DNA of 64,000 nt, taken from the NCBI RefSeq assembly GCF_014076845.1, contig NZ_JACGUT010000079.1:62001-126000 (forward strand), read 5' to 3'. Within the stretch, counting starts at the first letter, position 1. Every line of letters starts with the position of its first letter. Positions 18,366-27,780 of this stretch are shown here, one piece after another. Origin of the DNA: Colwellia sp. MB3u-41 (lineage in GTDB: Bacteria > Pseudomonadota > Gammaproteobacteria > Enterobacterales > Alteromonadaceae). The position numbers and the translations under genes were made by a program. The notes below the pieces were generated by a model. It did not search any database. It had not been told where the DNA came from and saw only the letters and a program-made list of their open reading frames with translations.

Positions 18366-20891
18366 TTACATATGTTTTTTAACACGATTAGTTGCTTGTG
18401 CATTGGCTGGGTCGTCTGGCCAAAAGTGTTTAGGGTATTTTGCTTTCATTTCTTTTTGTACTTGCTTGTAGCTCCCTTGCCAAAAAGCGACAAGGTCTTG
18501 TGTCACTTGAATAGGCCTTTTAGCGGGTGAAAGTAGTTCGATAATCAGATCAATTCCCTTTTTATGTTTATTGTCACCGACATTAGGCGTAATACTCACG
18601 CCATAAAGCTCTTGCATAGGTAATGAAACAATAGGCGCTTGCTCTGCACTGTAACGAATAGGACAGCGTCTTCCTGTTGGACCAACAAAAGATTCTGGAG
18701 CGATTTTATCCAATGATTTTTGCTGGTTATAATCAAGTAACGATAATAATGCAGACGACAAATTTACTTTATCTAACTGGGTTTTATTCTTTATATCACC
18801 CATAAAAGGGACCAACCATAAAGGTAAGCTTTGTAATAATGCACTTTCTTTAACATCTGGAAAATTTAAATGCCGTTGTGTTTGATTAATCCATCGCCAG
18901 CGACTTAGTAACTGTTGATCCTCATCACGCCAATTAAGGTATGACAAACCGTGTTTCTCAATTTGTTGTTGCCATAAATGAGCGATTGCCTGGTGGTTTA
19001 TTTTCTCGTTACTGGGTTTCTCTGACAAGACAATGGCCCCAAGTACCGTTTGCTGTTTAGCATTAATGCGCTGTGTTTTTGGGTTGTAATTAAGCTGTTT
19101 TCTTTGTTGCTCAACAATGATTCCCCAAGCAATAAGCTGTTCAATATCAACAGGGGCGGCAAGCCTTACTTGTAATTTTTGTTGATATTCAGCTAAATTA
19201 GCAGCAACAATATAAAGTTCACTCGCAAGCGCATCTTGATCATTTATAAACAGACCTTTACCATTTTCAGCCAGAAAATGTCCGTATTGCTCACGCTTTT
19301 TAGCAATACGTTCCGGATAAGCTAAGGCCAGTAATACGCCGGTTAATTCAAGTGGTAAACTCGATAAATCAGTAACGAATACTTTATTAACTTTTTGTAA
19401 GTGCTTTTTTGTTTGCAGAAAAAATGACTGATACCTTTTACTTTTTGACTGATAAATTAACTCGCTCAAACGATGGCGTAAATCACAATCAGTAAATGCG
19501 CGTTCTCCACGAAATATATCTCGGTCTTCAAGTAATGACGCTAATAGAGCCGCGAGGTTTGTGAAGCCCACACATTGATATTTTTTTTCTAATTCCGCCG
19601 CTCTAACAATCATTTTAGCAAAGCGAGGATGACAAGCAAAACTAGAAACACTTTTACCAAGTTGGGTTAAATTTCTTTTTTCATCAAGTAACTGCAACTT
19701 TTGTAATTCATGCCATGCTTGAGTTTCAACAACTTTTGCAGGGAGTTCCATCATGGGGAGTTCGTTAAGTTTTTTAACCCCCCAACGAGCAGCCTCTATG
19801 ACCATTGGTAGTAAATCAGCTTGTTGAATTTCGCTAATACTTTGTTCATTTCTGCGATAAAAATCTTCGCTGGTGTAAAGACGAATACATTTACCCGCCA
19901 TCATTCGCCCAGCACGCCCCATACGTTGTATGGCAGAGGCCTTGGAAATATTACGTTGCTGAAGCTGATTCGTTAATGTTTGTCTGTCGTAAACCGCAAC
20001 TTTTTCTAACCCACAGTCTATAACCAAATCAATCCCTTCAATGGTTAAACTTGTTTCTGCAATATTCGTCGCTAAAACAATTTTATGTAGCCCTTGTTCA
20101 GTCGCGGCAATTGCCTGTTGCTGCTGCACAAGCGTTAAGTCACCATATAAAGGACATAATAAAAAATGTTTCGGTAATAGTTCGGCTAAGTTATCAGCAA
20201 GAAAACGAATATCGGCAATGCCAGGTAAAAAAACTAAGATAGAACCTTGATGGGTATTTATTGCGTTTTTGCAAACATTTACCGCATGCTCTCGCCATAA
20301 ACGACTATTTTTAACTGGTGAATAACTGACGTCGATAGGAAAACTACGACCTTCACTGGCCATTGAAACAGCATCAGGTAATTGTTTCAAAATTTCATTG
20401 GTCGCTAACGTTGCAGACATTAATAATATTTTTAAGTCGTTACGTAACCCTTGCTGAACATCTCGCGCTAATGCAAACGCTAAATCTGCATTTAGCGATC
20501 GTTCATGAAATTCATCAAAAATAACCAATGCACAATCTTCAAGCTCAGGATCATGCTGAATGATTTGTGTAAAGATCCCTTCGGTGATCACTTCAAGCTG
20601 AGTCGTTTTAGAGACTTTACTTTCATTTTTTAGCCGATACCCTACCGTTTTTCCAACTGGCTCGCCGAGTTGTTTAGCTAAAAAGCAGGCAACGGTTTTA
20701 GCCGCTAAACGACGTGGTTGTAACAAGTATATTTTTTTATTTTTAAATTGATCAAGGGCTAATAACCATAACGGTAAGCGTGTTGATTTACCTGCACCTG
20801 GCGGAGCAGATAACACGAGGGTTTGATACTGCGTTAGCGCATCAAGAAGTTCCGTTTTGATATTTTCTATAGGTAATGGAGAAACAGACAT
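18366..20891 (-). CDS. hrpB: ATP-dependent RNA helicase HrpB
   Basis: 841 residues from the ATG at 20891; the frame extends to a TTG at 20924 but ATG is more likely. It is a DEAH-box helicase with Walker A SAPPGAGKST, DEFH box (VIFDEFHERSL), SAT motif (LLMSATLA) and motif VI (QRMGRAGR). The HrpB-specific C-terminal domain ends near QVQKEMKAKYPKHFWPDDP. In E. coli the exact role is unclear, with RNA processing presumed. It sits upstream of mrcB and is probably cotranscribed with it. Confidence 0.96.
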   Translation of the reverse strand: MSVSPLPIENIKTELLDALTQYQTLVLSAPPGAGKSTRLPLWLLALDQFKNKKIYLLQPRRLAAKTVACFLAKQLGEPVGKTVGYRLKNESKVSKTTQLEVITEGIFTQIIQHDPELEDCALVIFDEFHERSLNADLAFALARDVQQGLRNDLKILLMSATLATNEILKQLPDAVSMASEGRSFPIDVSYSPVKNSRLWREHAVNVCKNAINTHQGSILVFLPGIADIRFLADNLAELLPKHFLLCPLYGDLTLVQQQQAIAATEQGLHKIVLATNIAETSLTIEGIDLVIDCGLEKVAVYDRQTLTNQLQQRNISKASAIQRMGRAGRMMAGKCIRLYTSEDFYRRNEQSISEIQQADLLPMVIEAARWGVKKLNELPMMELPAKVVETQAWHELQKLQLLDEKRNLTQLGKSVSSFACHPRFAKMIVRAAELEKKYQCVGFTNLAALLASLLEDRDIFRGERAFTDCDLRHRLSELIYQSKSKRYQSFFLQTKKHLQKVNKVFVTDLSSLPLELTGVLLALAYPERIAKKREQYGHFLAENGKGLFINDQDALASELYIVAANLAEYQQKLQVRLAAPVDIEQLIAWGIIVEQQRKQLNYNPKTQRINAKQQTVLGAIVLSEKPSNEKINHQAIAHLWQQQIEKHGLSYLNWRDEDQQLLSRWRWINQTQRHLNFPDVKESALLQSLPLWLVPFMGDIKNKTQLDKVNLSSALLSLLDYNQQKSLDKIAPESFVGPTGRRCPIRYSAEQAPIVSLPMQELYGVSITPNVGDNKHKKGIDLIIELLSPAKRPIQVTQDLVAFWQGSYKQVQKEMKAKYPKHFWPDDPANAQATNRVKKHM

Positions 20892-21094
20892 TTTAGTTTT
20901 ATATGAAATATTATGGCGTAACAAGCTGGCTGTTACTCTACCACAAACGTTTCAAGCCATATTGTTATATTTTGTTCACTCGCCATAAAGTAATGAATAT
21001 ATTTTCCTGCTAAGGGTAAAATAAGTTGTCCTAATTATTACCTGCTATATGAATTACTTGTGCATTGTTCGTCGAGATATGGCAACAAACAAAA

Positions 21095-21122
21095 AAGCAC
21101 AATAATCTGCATTATTGTGCTT
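21095..21122 (-). terminator. rho-independent terminator of pepB
   Basis: A perfect 12-bp stem (21095-21106 with 21111-21122, AAGCACAATAAT and its complement) with a 4-base loop. On the minus strand it is followed by a T run. It lies 25 bases after the pepB stop. Confidence 0.9.
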
Positions 21123-21146
21123 CTAGCGATTAAAGATGAGTGAAAA

Positions 21147-22436
21147 CTACTTAATTAACTCAGCAATAGTCGCAATACCTAACCCTGTGCCACCGGCGCC
21201 CCAAAGACTCGTACTATTACCGTTATAAGCGGCCGCTAAATCAAAATGCAACCAGCCCGCGCCGTCATTATCGACAAAACGAGATAAAAAGCCTGCGGCA
21301 TTACTTGCACCACCTGCACCACCACCTGGTATAGGACGACTGTTTGCCGTATCTGCAAATTCAGATGGACATTTTTCTTCATGCCAAGGTTCTAAAGGAA
21401 GTTGCCATATTGGCTCATTTACTTGTTGCGCGATTTTTTTAGCTTGTTCAGCGGCTTCGTTATCTAAAGTAAATAACGCGTTGTAGTCACCACCTGTTGC
21501 CATAACTGCAGCACCTGTAAGTGTTGCAGCGTCAATAATAAGAGGCGCCTTAGTTTCGCTAGCGGCTAATAAACCATCGGCTAAAACTATACGACCTTCA
21601 GCATCGGTATTGGCAACTTCCATCGTTACCCCGTTTTTATAAGTTAAAATATCACCGAGTTTATAAGCATCATTGCTCACCATGTTTTCAGCACAGCATA
21701 AAAATAATTTAACGCGCTTATTTAAACCTTGTCTGATCGCTAAGGCCATCGCACCAGCAACAACTGCGGCTCCGCCCATATCACATTTCATGTCAAACAT
21801 GCCGGCGTTTGACTTCAAGCTGTAACCGCCACTGTCAAATGTAATACCTTTACCCACTAAACAGGCTGAAACGGCTGCATCAGGGTTACCCGTTGGGTTA
21901 AAATCAACTTCTAATAGACACGGCTTATTAATACTACCTTTACCAACATTATAAATGCCCACCCAGCCTTGCTGCTGTAATTCTTCACCTGAGATAAGGT
22001 TGCTGGTTACATAAGCGGGTGCTTGTGCATTAATATAGTCAGCCGCTAACTCAGCTAATCTAAGCGGGTATAATTCTGAAGGTGTTTGATTAATTAAATC
22101 GCGGCTCCAAGCAAAAACAGCTAATTTGTCGTTCAAGCGATTTACACATTCACTGCTACCCGTAAATTCAACATTAGTTAATTTACCAACACAGGTAAAA
22201 CCTAAAGCAAAACTCCATTGAGCCTCTTCTTGCCAGTTTTCTCCTGATAAACGCGCGTGCTTCACGCCAAGCTTCTCAATGCTTCGTGCTGCTTTTTGAA
22301 TTTGTCTTGAAGAAGATCTGTTTGAATCTTTCAAACAAATATAAAGCGCGTTATCAACAAACTGAACAAGGTTTTCACTTTGCCAGTTATCATTATTACT
22401 CTGTTTTGATAGGTAAATATTGGTTACTTGGGTCAT
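21147..22436 (-). CDS. pepB: M17 family aminopeptidase PepB
   Basis: 429 residues, close to E. coli PepB (427) and shorter than PepA, with clear similarity along the whole length. The M17 signature NTDAEGRIVLADGLL carries metal ligands D and E. The blocks VGKGITFDSGGYS (catalytic Lys and Asp) and KCDMGGAA supply the rest of the two-metal site. It is a cytosolic enzyme cutting N-terminal residues from peptides. In E. coli it acts in Cys-Gly and peptide turnover. It has its own promoter region and terminator. Confidence 0.93.
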   Translation of the reverse strand: MTQVTNIYLSKQSNNDNWQSENLVQFVDNALYICLKDSNRSSSRQIQKAARSIEKLGVKHARLSGENWQEEAQWSFALGFTCVGKLTNVEFTGSSECVNRLNDKLAVFAWSRDLINQTPSELYPLRLAELAADYINAQAPAYVTSNLISGEELQQQGWVGIYNVGKGSINKPCLLEVDFNPTGNPDAAVSACLVGKGITFDSGGYSLKSNAGMFDMKCDMGGAAVVAGAMALAIRQGLNKRVKLFLCCAENMVSNDAYKLGDILTYKNGVTMEVANTDAEGRIVLADGLLAASETKAPLIIDAATLTGAAVMATGGDYNALFTLDNEAAEQAKKIAQQVNEPIWQLPLEPWHEEKCPSEFADTANSRPIPGGGAGGASNAAGFLSRFVDNDGAGWLHFDLAAAYNGNSTSLWGAGGTGLGIATIAELIK

Positions 22437-22722
22437 AAGACTTCCTGAGCATGATAATTATCATCTCTAGTTTATACTTATCCTAAAGTAAAACCGATAT
22501 TTTTTGAAAAGTCGTTATGGGCTTAATGTAAACTTAACCTAAAAAAATTATCTGCAATAAACTTAGGTGGATACTTGTTGATAATAAGCCACTAGCTCAG
22601 AATTAATTACGATACTCCTCTCACTATATTTTTATAATTAAGCAGAGAAATACTTACATATTCTTTAAGTTTTTTTACATTATGCTATATTAAAAAAATA
22701 ATTTTTTTGAGAATATTTTGAC

Positions 22723-23514
22723 ATGATCTTGAGCGCAATTAAGATTACCGTGTTTGCAGCTTTGTATTCATTGTGTTTATCACTTTATGCCCAAACTCAG
22801 CAACTTAATGTGGTTGGGGAGTATATTTCTGGTGCTACAAATCATGATGGTACTGGGTATCAATTCGAAATGGTTAAAGCTATTTTTGAGCCGCTAGGGT
22901 ATCAAGTCAATATTAATGTCTATCCCTATCAACGGGCCTTAAAGGAAGTCGAACATGGGCAAGCTGATATGATGATAGGTATGATTAAACATAGTAATAT
23001 GTCAACTCTATTTTCATTCGTTCCCCATGAAGCAGACAAGATTCTTGCTATCTATCGAGACGATAACGTCTTAAATTGGCAAGGCTTATCAACACTTAAG
23101 AATAAAAAACTAGTGATGTTACCGAGCATATCTGAAAATGCCAAAGAACATCTTCCCATACTTAATAATCAAGTTCGCGTCGTAAATACCCCCATTCAAG
23201 CGCTTAAAATGCTAAAACATGGTAGAGCTGACTTTATCATTATGACACAAGCTGAATACAGAGACATTGATGACTCAGAAGCAAGATTTAAATCACAAAT
23301 CATTGGTTTTATCGATATTCATGCAGCTTTCACCGATTCGATTTCAGGCGTTAAATTTAAGAAAGTTTGGGATGAACATTTCATCTCATACTTAAAATCT
23401 GACAAAGCCAAGTCAACATTTAATCGTTGGGGGGTATCTAAAAATTATGTGACGACACTTAACTATCTCACGGGGACAACCGATGAAACGCCCCAGCTTT
23501 ACCCCTTAAAATAG
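22723..23514 (+). CDS. periplasmic solute-binding protein, family 3-like
   Basis: 263 residues with a signal peptide (KITVFAALYSLCLSLYAQT). The rest has the type II periplasmic-binding fold of ABC family 3 proteins: GTGYQFEMVKAIFEPLGYQVNI, YPYQRALKEVEHGQADMMIG, then VRVVNTPIQALKMLKHGRAD. No permease or ATPase gene is near. Many such orphan proteins in this order are sensors or amino-acid binders, so the ligand and partner are unknown. A strong terminator follows. Confidence 0.85.
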   Translation: MILSAIKITVFAALYSLCLSLYAQTQQLNVVGEYISGATNHDGTGYQFEMVKAIFEPLGYQVNINVYPYQRALKEVEHGQADMMIGMIKHSNMSTLFSFVPHEADKILAIYRDDNVLNWQGLSTLKNKKLVMLPSISENAKEHLPILNNQVRVVNTPIQALKMLKHGRADFIIMTQAEYRDIDDSEARFKSQIIGFIDIHAAFTDSISGVKFKKVWDEHFISYLKSDKAKSTFNRWGVSKNYVTTLNYLTGTTDETPQLYPLK

Positions 23515-23552
23515 CGCTGAGCTATTTAACAACAAGATATGCCAGTGTTAGT

Positions 23553-23584
23553 GGTAAAAGGGGTGCTTCAGCACCCCTTTTACC
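23553..23584. terminator. bidirectional terminator between the binding protein and the BlaR1-like gene
   Basis: A perfect 14-bp stem (23553-23566 with 23571-23584) around the stable loop TTCA, with A and T runs inside the stem ends. It serves the genes converging from both sides (stops at 23514 and 23605). Confidence 0.9.
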
Positions 23585-23604
23585 GTCTTACTTACTTGAT
23601 AAAC

Positions 23605-24840
23605 CTATTGGGTGACCTTAATACGCTCAATTAAGTTTTCAAGTTTCGAATCTTTACCCATCGAAAAGTCTAATTGAACTAACAGCCCCTCAACCTTGTG
23701 ACCAACGGCTGAGTATTTCCATTTTTCTAAGGCACTTACTGCTGATTTGTCAAAAACATAAGCGGGCTTTGCATTCACCACCTCAACATTTGTCACACTT
23801 CCGTTTGCGGTTACATCAAACTTTAATACCACTGAACCTTCCATACCTTCTTGTGCCGCTTTTATTGGGTACTTAGGATTCACACGCATAACAGGTTTAA
23901 GGTGAGTTGACTCTGTTGCTTTTTCTCCAACATTGTCATGTTGATTTCCTGCGTAACTTAGCCCTGAAAGCAGTGTTATAGTTGTCAGTATTGCGACAAC
24001 GAGTAATGATTTAGATGTTTTTTTGTTGGTTTTTAAATTGTTAATTCGTTCTAACATAATTTGTTTATCTCCATGCTTTTTAAAGGATAGTTGGGCGAAT
24101 GCTAATGACGGTGTCGACTGTGCCGCCACTAATAGTGCTTTACTATAATTAATCCTGCTCTCTTTTGGTTTGCGCGCCAGAACGAGTTGATCACAGGAGA
24201 GTTCTTGATCTTGGCGAAACCTAAAATAGGCTAACCAAGCAAGAGGATGGAACCAGAATAACGTTAAGCAAGTTAGCGCCATGAGATTCCAATAAATGTC
24301 ATTCCGATCAAAATGACAAATTTCATGTTCCAAAATAAGTTTCTGTTGCTCTACACTGTAAAGCTCAGAAAAATTCTCTGGAATAATAAGTTTTTGCTTC
24401 ACTAATCCAATAAGCATCGGACTGTAAGTACTTGAGCTTTGATAGAGTGATACTTTTTGAGGTATAGCTAATGGCATCGATGATTTATCAATGTTCGTTA
24501 ACTTAAGGTGCTTATTAAATATAGAATAAGTGAGCAACCAATAAGCCATCATTGAAACAACAACACTTAACCATATGTATAACATCCAAGCCACAGAAAG
24601 ATGCTGCTGAAGCGCCACTGTCGGCTTAACCCAGTAGCGTTTAATTTCAGCGACATTAGAGAGGGTGTTTTGCTGCCATGGCAGTGGTAGGCTATATATA
24701 ACTAAACCTAAAGGCACCATTAGCCATAATAAGTAAGTATTGCTCGCCCCTAATGATTGTATGAGCCATTTATGCCCAGCCAATAAAATGCTTAGCAACA
24801 ATGTTAATGGCAAGAGTAACGTAATAAGGTGCTCAATCAT
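23605..24840 (-). CDS. BlaR1/MecR1-type M56 metallopeptidase with C-terminal TonB domain
   Basis: 411 residues. Transmembrane helices surround a zinc-protease domain with HExxH (LEHEICHFDRNDIYW, about residues 190-205). A further helix (about 270-295) leads to a periplasmic TonB-like C-terminal domain (about 315-400: RVNPKYPIKAAQEGMEGSVVLKFDV). The penicillin-sensing domain of BlaR1 is absent. M56 proteins of this kind cleave or inactivate their BlaI-type repressor on receiving a signal. The start overlaps the end of the repressor gene by 8 bases, so the two form one operon. Confidence 0.9.
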   Translation of the reverse strand: MIEHLITLLLPLTLLLSILLAGHKWLIQSLGASNTYLLWLMVPLGLVIYSLPLPWQQNTLSNVAEIKRYWVKPTVALQQHLSVAWMLYIWLSVVVSMMAYWLLTYSIFNKHLKLTNIDKSSMPLAIPQKVSLYQSSSTYSPMLIGLVKQKLIIPENFSELYSVEQQKLILEHEICHFDRNDIYWNLMALTCLTLFWFHPLAWLAYFRFRQDQELSCDQLVLARKPKESRINYSKALLVAAQSTPSLAFAQLSFKKHGDKQIMLERINNLKTNKKTSKSLLVVAILTTITLLSGLSYAGNQHDNVGEKATESTHLKPVMRVNPKYPIKAAQEGMEGSVVLKFDVTANGSVTNVEVVNAKPAYVFDKSAVSALEKWKYSAVGHKVEGLLVQLDFSMGKDSKLENLIERIKVTQ

Positions 24841-25207
24841 TGTCTTGCTCCCATTTTGAAATAAGGAGTTTCAATTCATCGACATCTTCTTTTTTTAAAT
24901 TATTTGTCTTCGCAAAACCAGCAACTAGTGGTGACACACGTCCGCTGAATAGCCGCTCAATAAAACTTTGACTTTGCATTTCTGTATAAGCTGTTCGCTC
25001 AAATAGGGGAAAATAAAGATAATGGCGGTTTTGTTTTTCAAAACCTATCGCTTCTTTTTTTACCAAGCGATTTATCAGTGTTTTTACTGTTTTATCGTGC
25101 CAAGGTTTATTTTTATTTAGTTGTTCAATAATGTTATTTGCTGTCGCAGGGTGTTTAACCCATAAAGCCTCTAAAACTTCAAATTCTGTATTAGTAATTT
25201 CAGACAT
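24833..25207 (-). CDS. BlaI/MecI/CopY family repressor
   Basis: A 124-residue winged-helix DNA-binding protein: ITNTEFEVLEALWVKHPATANNIIEQL, then DKTVKTLINRLVKKEAIG as the recognition region. The C-terminal helices are for dimerisation. It is expected to bind TACA-TGTA palindromes, and two lie directly upstream over the promoter, so the operon is almost certainly self-repressed. The partner protease is encoded next. Confidence 0.93.
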   Translation of the reverse strand: MSEITNTEFEVLEALWVKHPATANNIIEQLNKNKPWHDKTVKTLINRLVKKEAIGFEKQNRHYLYFPLFERTAYTEMQSQSFIERLFSGRVSPLVAGFAKTNNLKKEDVDELKLLISKWEQDND

Positions 25208-25216
25208 ATCTATAAT

Positions 25217-25230
25217 ATTACAAGTGTAAT
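25217..25230. promoter_or_regulatory. BlaI-type operator 1
   Basis: A perfect 14-bp palindrome ATTACAAGTGTAAT with the TACA/TGTA core typical of BlaI-family operators. It lies 10 bases upstream of the repressor start codon, in the early transcribed region. Confidence 0.85.
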
Positions 25231-25240
25231 CGGTGATTAG

Positions 25241-25268
25241 ATATTACACTTGTAATCACCGATGTCAA
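25241..25268 (-). promoter_or_regulatory. promoter of the BlaI-BlaR1-like operon with operator 2
   Basis: On the minus strand: -35 TTGACA (25263-25268), 16-base spacer, -10 TAATAT (25241-25246). The second perfect palindrome ATTACACTTGTAAT (25243-25256) covers the -10 and the spacer. The two operator centres are 26 bp apart. Confidence 0.82.
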
Positions 25269-25390
25269 GTAGATAGATATTTACTAAAATTTTGTGACAT
25301 CTCACCATATATTAATAAAAATTAACTTTACGGATAAAGTTTATACTCTGTTCTACACTGTAGTTAATTAATGATAAAAGGAAGAATGAC

Positions 25391-25954
25391 ATGTTCTCGA
25401 TCAAAAAATTATCTTGTTTATTTATAAGCTTAACGTTAGTCGCTTGTGCTTCGATAGGAAGTGGCAGCAAAGCAGAAAAACAACAAAAAATTCTAACGAT
25501 GAAAGAGTCCGTTCTCACGCAACTTTTTGCTACAAAGCCCGACACGCGCAGTCAAATTAACGCTGCTCCAGGGTATGCGGTATTTTCTAATGCCAATATT
25601 AATTTAATATTCATGGCTGCAGGAACAGGATATGGCGTTGTTAAGGATATGAATTCAAATAAAAACACCTACATGAACATGGCTGAAGGAGGCATAGGCT
25701 TAGGTCTTGGAGTAAAAGACTATCGTATTGTTATGGTATTTCATACCGTAGATGCAATGAATAACTTTATTAATAAAGGTTGGACTTTTGGTGGTAATGC
25801 CGACGCTTCAGCGAAGGCCGGTAACAAAGGAGGCTCCGTTGAAGGAGAAATCTATTATGGTGATGTTACGGTATACACTTTTACTGAAAGTGGTTTAGCG
25901 CTTCAAGCAACGATTAAAGGTACAAAATTTTGGCAAGACACTGACCTCAATTAA
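25391..25954 (+). CDS. SYLF/YSC84-domain lipoprotein
   Basis: 187 residues with a lipoprotein signal (LISLTLVACASI, lipobox LVAC, lipidated C19). The rest is the YSC84/SYLF domain: a YAVFSNANINLIFMAAGTGYGVV block and the glycine-rich GGIGLGLGVKDYRIV block, followed by TFGGNADASAKAG. SYLF domains bind phosphoinositides in eukaryotes; the bacterial role is not established. It is probably periplasm-facing on the outer membrane. Single gene. Confidence 0.88.
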   Translation: MFSIKKLSCLFISLTLVACASIGSGSKAEKQQKILTMKESVLTQLFATKPDTRSQINAAPGYAVFSNANINLIFMAAGTGYGVVKDMNSNKNTYMNMAEGGIGLGLGVKDYRIVMVFHTVDAMNNFINKGWTFGGNADASAKAGNKGGSVEGEIYYGDVTVYTFTESGLALQATIKGTKFWQDTDLN

Positions 25955-26006
25955 CCTGATTAAGTGAATCTTTCAAAATAGCCAGCAACCTCACTAATAT
26001 TTAAGC

Positions 26007-26033
26007 ACCCTTTGAAAATTTGATTCAAAGGGT
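26007..26033. repeat. perfect hairpin downstream of the SYLF gene
   Basis: A 10-bp inverted repeat (26007-26016 with 26024-26033) with a 7-base loop and no T run after it. It could end the SYLF transcript weakly or act in the leader of the next gene. Confidence 0.4.
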
Positions 26034-26157
26034 TAAGTAGCATAACCAGAAGGTAAAAAACACAGTAAAGAACTGATTCAAAAATCTAAAAGGACTTAAG
26101 CTTTCTTTAAGAATCGACGAGTAGACTGACATTATAAACTTCCAGGAGATAGTTATA

Positions 26158-26931
26158 ATGTTATATACAATGTCAAACAGTCAAATGCACGAGATAACGT
26201 CAACTGAAAGATATCAAGATTATTCAGACAGATTTATATCTCATCAGCCGCTTTCAAATAAGCACACCTTAAATGAGCACTCAGTAAATCCAAAATTCCT
26301 GGGTAAGAAAAAATTTAATTTTGATATTCAAGTGGCTGCTCATGGAGGCGAACAAAGAAACGAAATTGAGCAATTCATTAAACAAGGATTCTTTAAAAGC
26401 TATCAAGCGAAAGTCTCTGTAACCATGCCTCATTTGTTGGCTTTGTGTAACGGCACCTATAAAGCCGCTTTAGGTATTCGCAGTGGTCGCGATGATTTAT
26501 TTATCGAACAATATCTATTAGGCCCAGTTGAGCAACAACCTGTATTTGTTCAAAACAATATCCACCGAAAAGATATTGTCGAAATAGGACATCTCTTTAG
26601 CAATAATCAACGCTTCACTCTGCCGTTATTTATGATCACCGCCGTCTCTTTATTTTATATGAATTATAAATATATGGTGTTTTCAGGTACAGAAAAGGTT
26701 GTAAATATAATGGCTAAATCAGGTGTTCATTGTACTCACCTTTGCGATGCTCATGAGAATAAAATTCAAACATCTACTGACCACTGGGGCAGCTATTACG
26801 CCACAAACCCAAAGGTTATTGCTGTTTCGTTGTCAGATGTTATTGCTTTAATAGCGAAGCATCCTACGTACCAGGTTATGTTCCAGTCGCTTGATAAACA
26901 AATTGCGCAAACATGTCAGCAATTAACTTAA
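26158..26931 (+). CDS. thermostable hemolysin (delta-VPH) family protein
   Basis: 257 residues; start supported by AGGAG nine bases upstream. Residues about 60-250 match the thermostable hemolysin family: QGFFKSYQAKVSVTMPHLLAL, AALGIRSGRDDLFIEQYLLG, DIVEIGHLFSN. There is no signal peptide, which argues against a secreted toxin. The pattern of a substrate-binding N-terminal part, a strand LFIEQYL and a following acidic motif reminds me of GNAT-like or autoinducer-synthase folds. That is inference. Members of this family are, in my memory, often encoded with an AMP-ligase, a TauD-like oxygenase and an SDR, all present just downstream on the other strand. Confidence 0.85.
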   Translation: MLYTMSNSQMHEITSTERYQDYSDRFISHQPLSNKHTLNEHSVNPKFLGKKKFNFDIQVAAHGGEQRNEIEQFIKQGFFKSYQAKVSVTMPHLLALCNGTYKAALGIRSGRDDLFIEQYLLGPVEQQPVFVQNNIHRKDIVEIGHLFSNNQRFTLPLFMITAVSLFYMNYKYMVFSGTEKVVNIMAKSGVHCTHLCDAHENKIQTSTDHWGSYYATNPKVIAVSLSDVIALIAKHPTYQVMFQSLDKQIAQTCQQLT

Positions 26932-26962
26932 TTTTACTTTTGATTAATAAAAAGGTCTTACT

Positions 26963-27622
26963 ATGAAAATCATTACTTTATGTACCATTTTATATTGCGT
27001 TGTCGGTAACGTTTACGCAAACAGTGTCACTCAATCTAATTTTGATAATGCGTTAATCACCATACAAGAACGATGGGTAGATGCTAATTATGTTAAAACT
27101 AAAAAAGCACAAAAGCTCGATTTTACCGAATTACAACAACAGTCAGCAAAACTGGTCGCTGAATTTCCCAACTATGCCGAAGCTTGGATTTGGCATGGTA
27201 TTGTTCAGTCTAGTTTCGCGGGTGCAAAAGGAGGATTGGGCGCACTTTCTTTGGCTGATGATGCAAAAAGTGCTTTTGAAAAAGCCTTGTCTATCGATGA
27301 AACCGCTTTACAAGGTTCGGCTCACACAAGTTTAGGTATTCTTTACCTAAAAGTCCCAGGATGGCCACTGAGTTTTGGTGATGAAGACAAATCGGAAGAA
27401 CATCTAAGGGCCGCGGTAAAAATGAACCCTAAGGGGATCGATATTCACTATTTTTTGGCTGAGTTTTATCTTGAGCAAGACGAATATGTAAAAGCAAAAG
27501 AGCACCTGTTGTTAGCGCAAGCTGCACCACAACGGCCTAACCGAGTAAGTGCCGATAAATTTAGACAACAAGAAGTATTGGCTTTACTCAATCAAGTAAA
27601 TAAAAGTCTCGCGAGCCATTAA
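26963..27622 (+). CDS. exported TPR protein, probably cotranscribed with the hemolysin-family gene
   Basis: 219 residues with a signal peptide (IITLCTILYCVVGNVYAN). Two or three TPR units follow (YAEAWIWHGIVQSSF, AKSAFEKALSIDE, LRAAVKMNPKGIDIHYFLAEF). The overall form resembles small TatT-like or regulatory TPR proteins. It starts 31 bases after the hemolysin-family stop, which suggests one transcript. Its role in that cluster is unknown. Confidence 0.8.
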   Translation: MKIITLCTILYCVVGNVYANSVTQSNFDNALITIQERWVDANYVKTKKAQKLDFTELQQQSAKLVAEFPNYAEAWIWHGIVQSSFAGAKGGLGALSLADDAKSAFEKALSIDETALQGSAHTSLGILYLKVPGWPLSFGDEDKSEEHLRAAVKMNPKGIDIHYFLAEFYLEQDEYVKAKEHLLLAQAAPQRPNRVSADKFRQQEVLALLNQVNKSLASH

Positions 27623-27642
27623 CCTTAACCGCTAATCAACAC

Positions 27643-27681
27643 AAAAAAAAGCGTGAATCTCAATAGGTTCAAGCTTTTTTT
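27643..27681. terminator. terminator after the TPR gene
   Basis: A-run plus GC.TGAA (27644-27657) pairs with TTCA.GC plus T-run (27668-27681), with one unpaired base on each side and a 10-base loop. Good T tract on the plus strand; it also works in reverse for the SDR operon. Confidence 0.75.
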
Positions 27682-27744
27682 GAATATTTATGTTGAATAA
27701 ATAATGAGTAGTCATGATATTAAGCACTTAGGCATCCTTGCCTA

Positions 27745-27771
27745 ATTGGTATTGGTATTGGTATTGGTATT
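27745..27771. repeat. ATTGGT microsatellite (4.5 copies)
   Basis: Four perfect copies of ATTGGT plus ATT lie 10 bases beyond the SDR stop codon. A copy number of this kind can vary by slippage. It is outside any coding frame I can support. Confidence 0.8.
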
Positions 27772-27780
27772 AATGATTAT

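Noticed and set aside
26158-26931. Secreted hemolysin toxin
   Set aside because: No signal peptide and biosynthetic neighbours; the family name is kept but not the toxin role.
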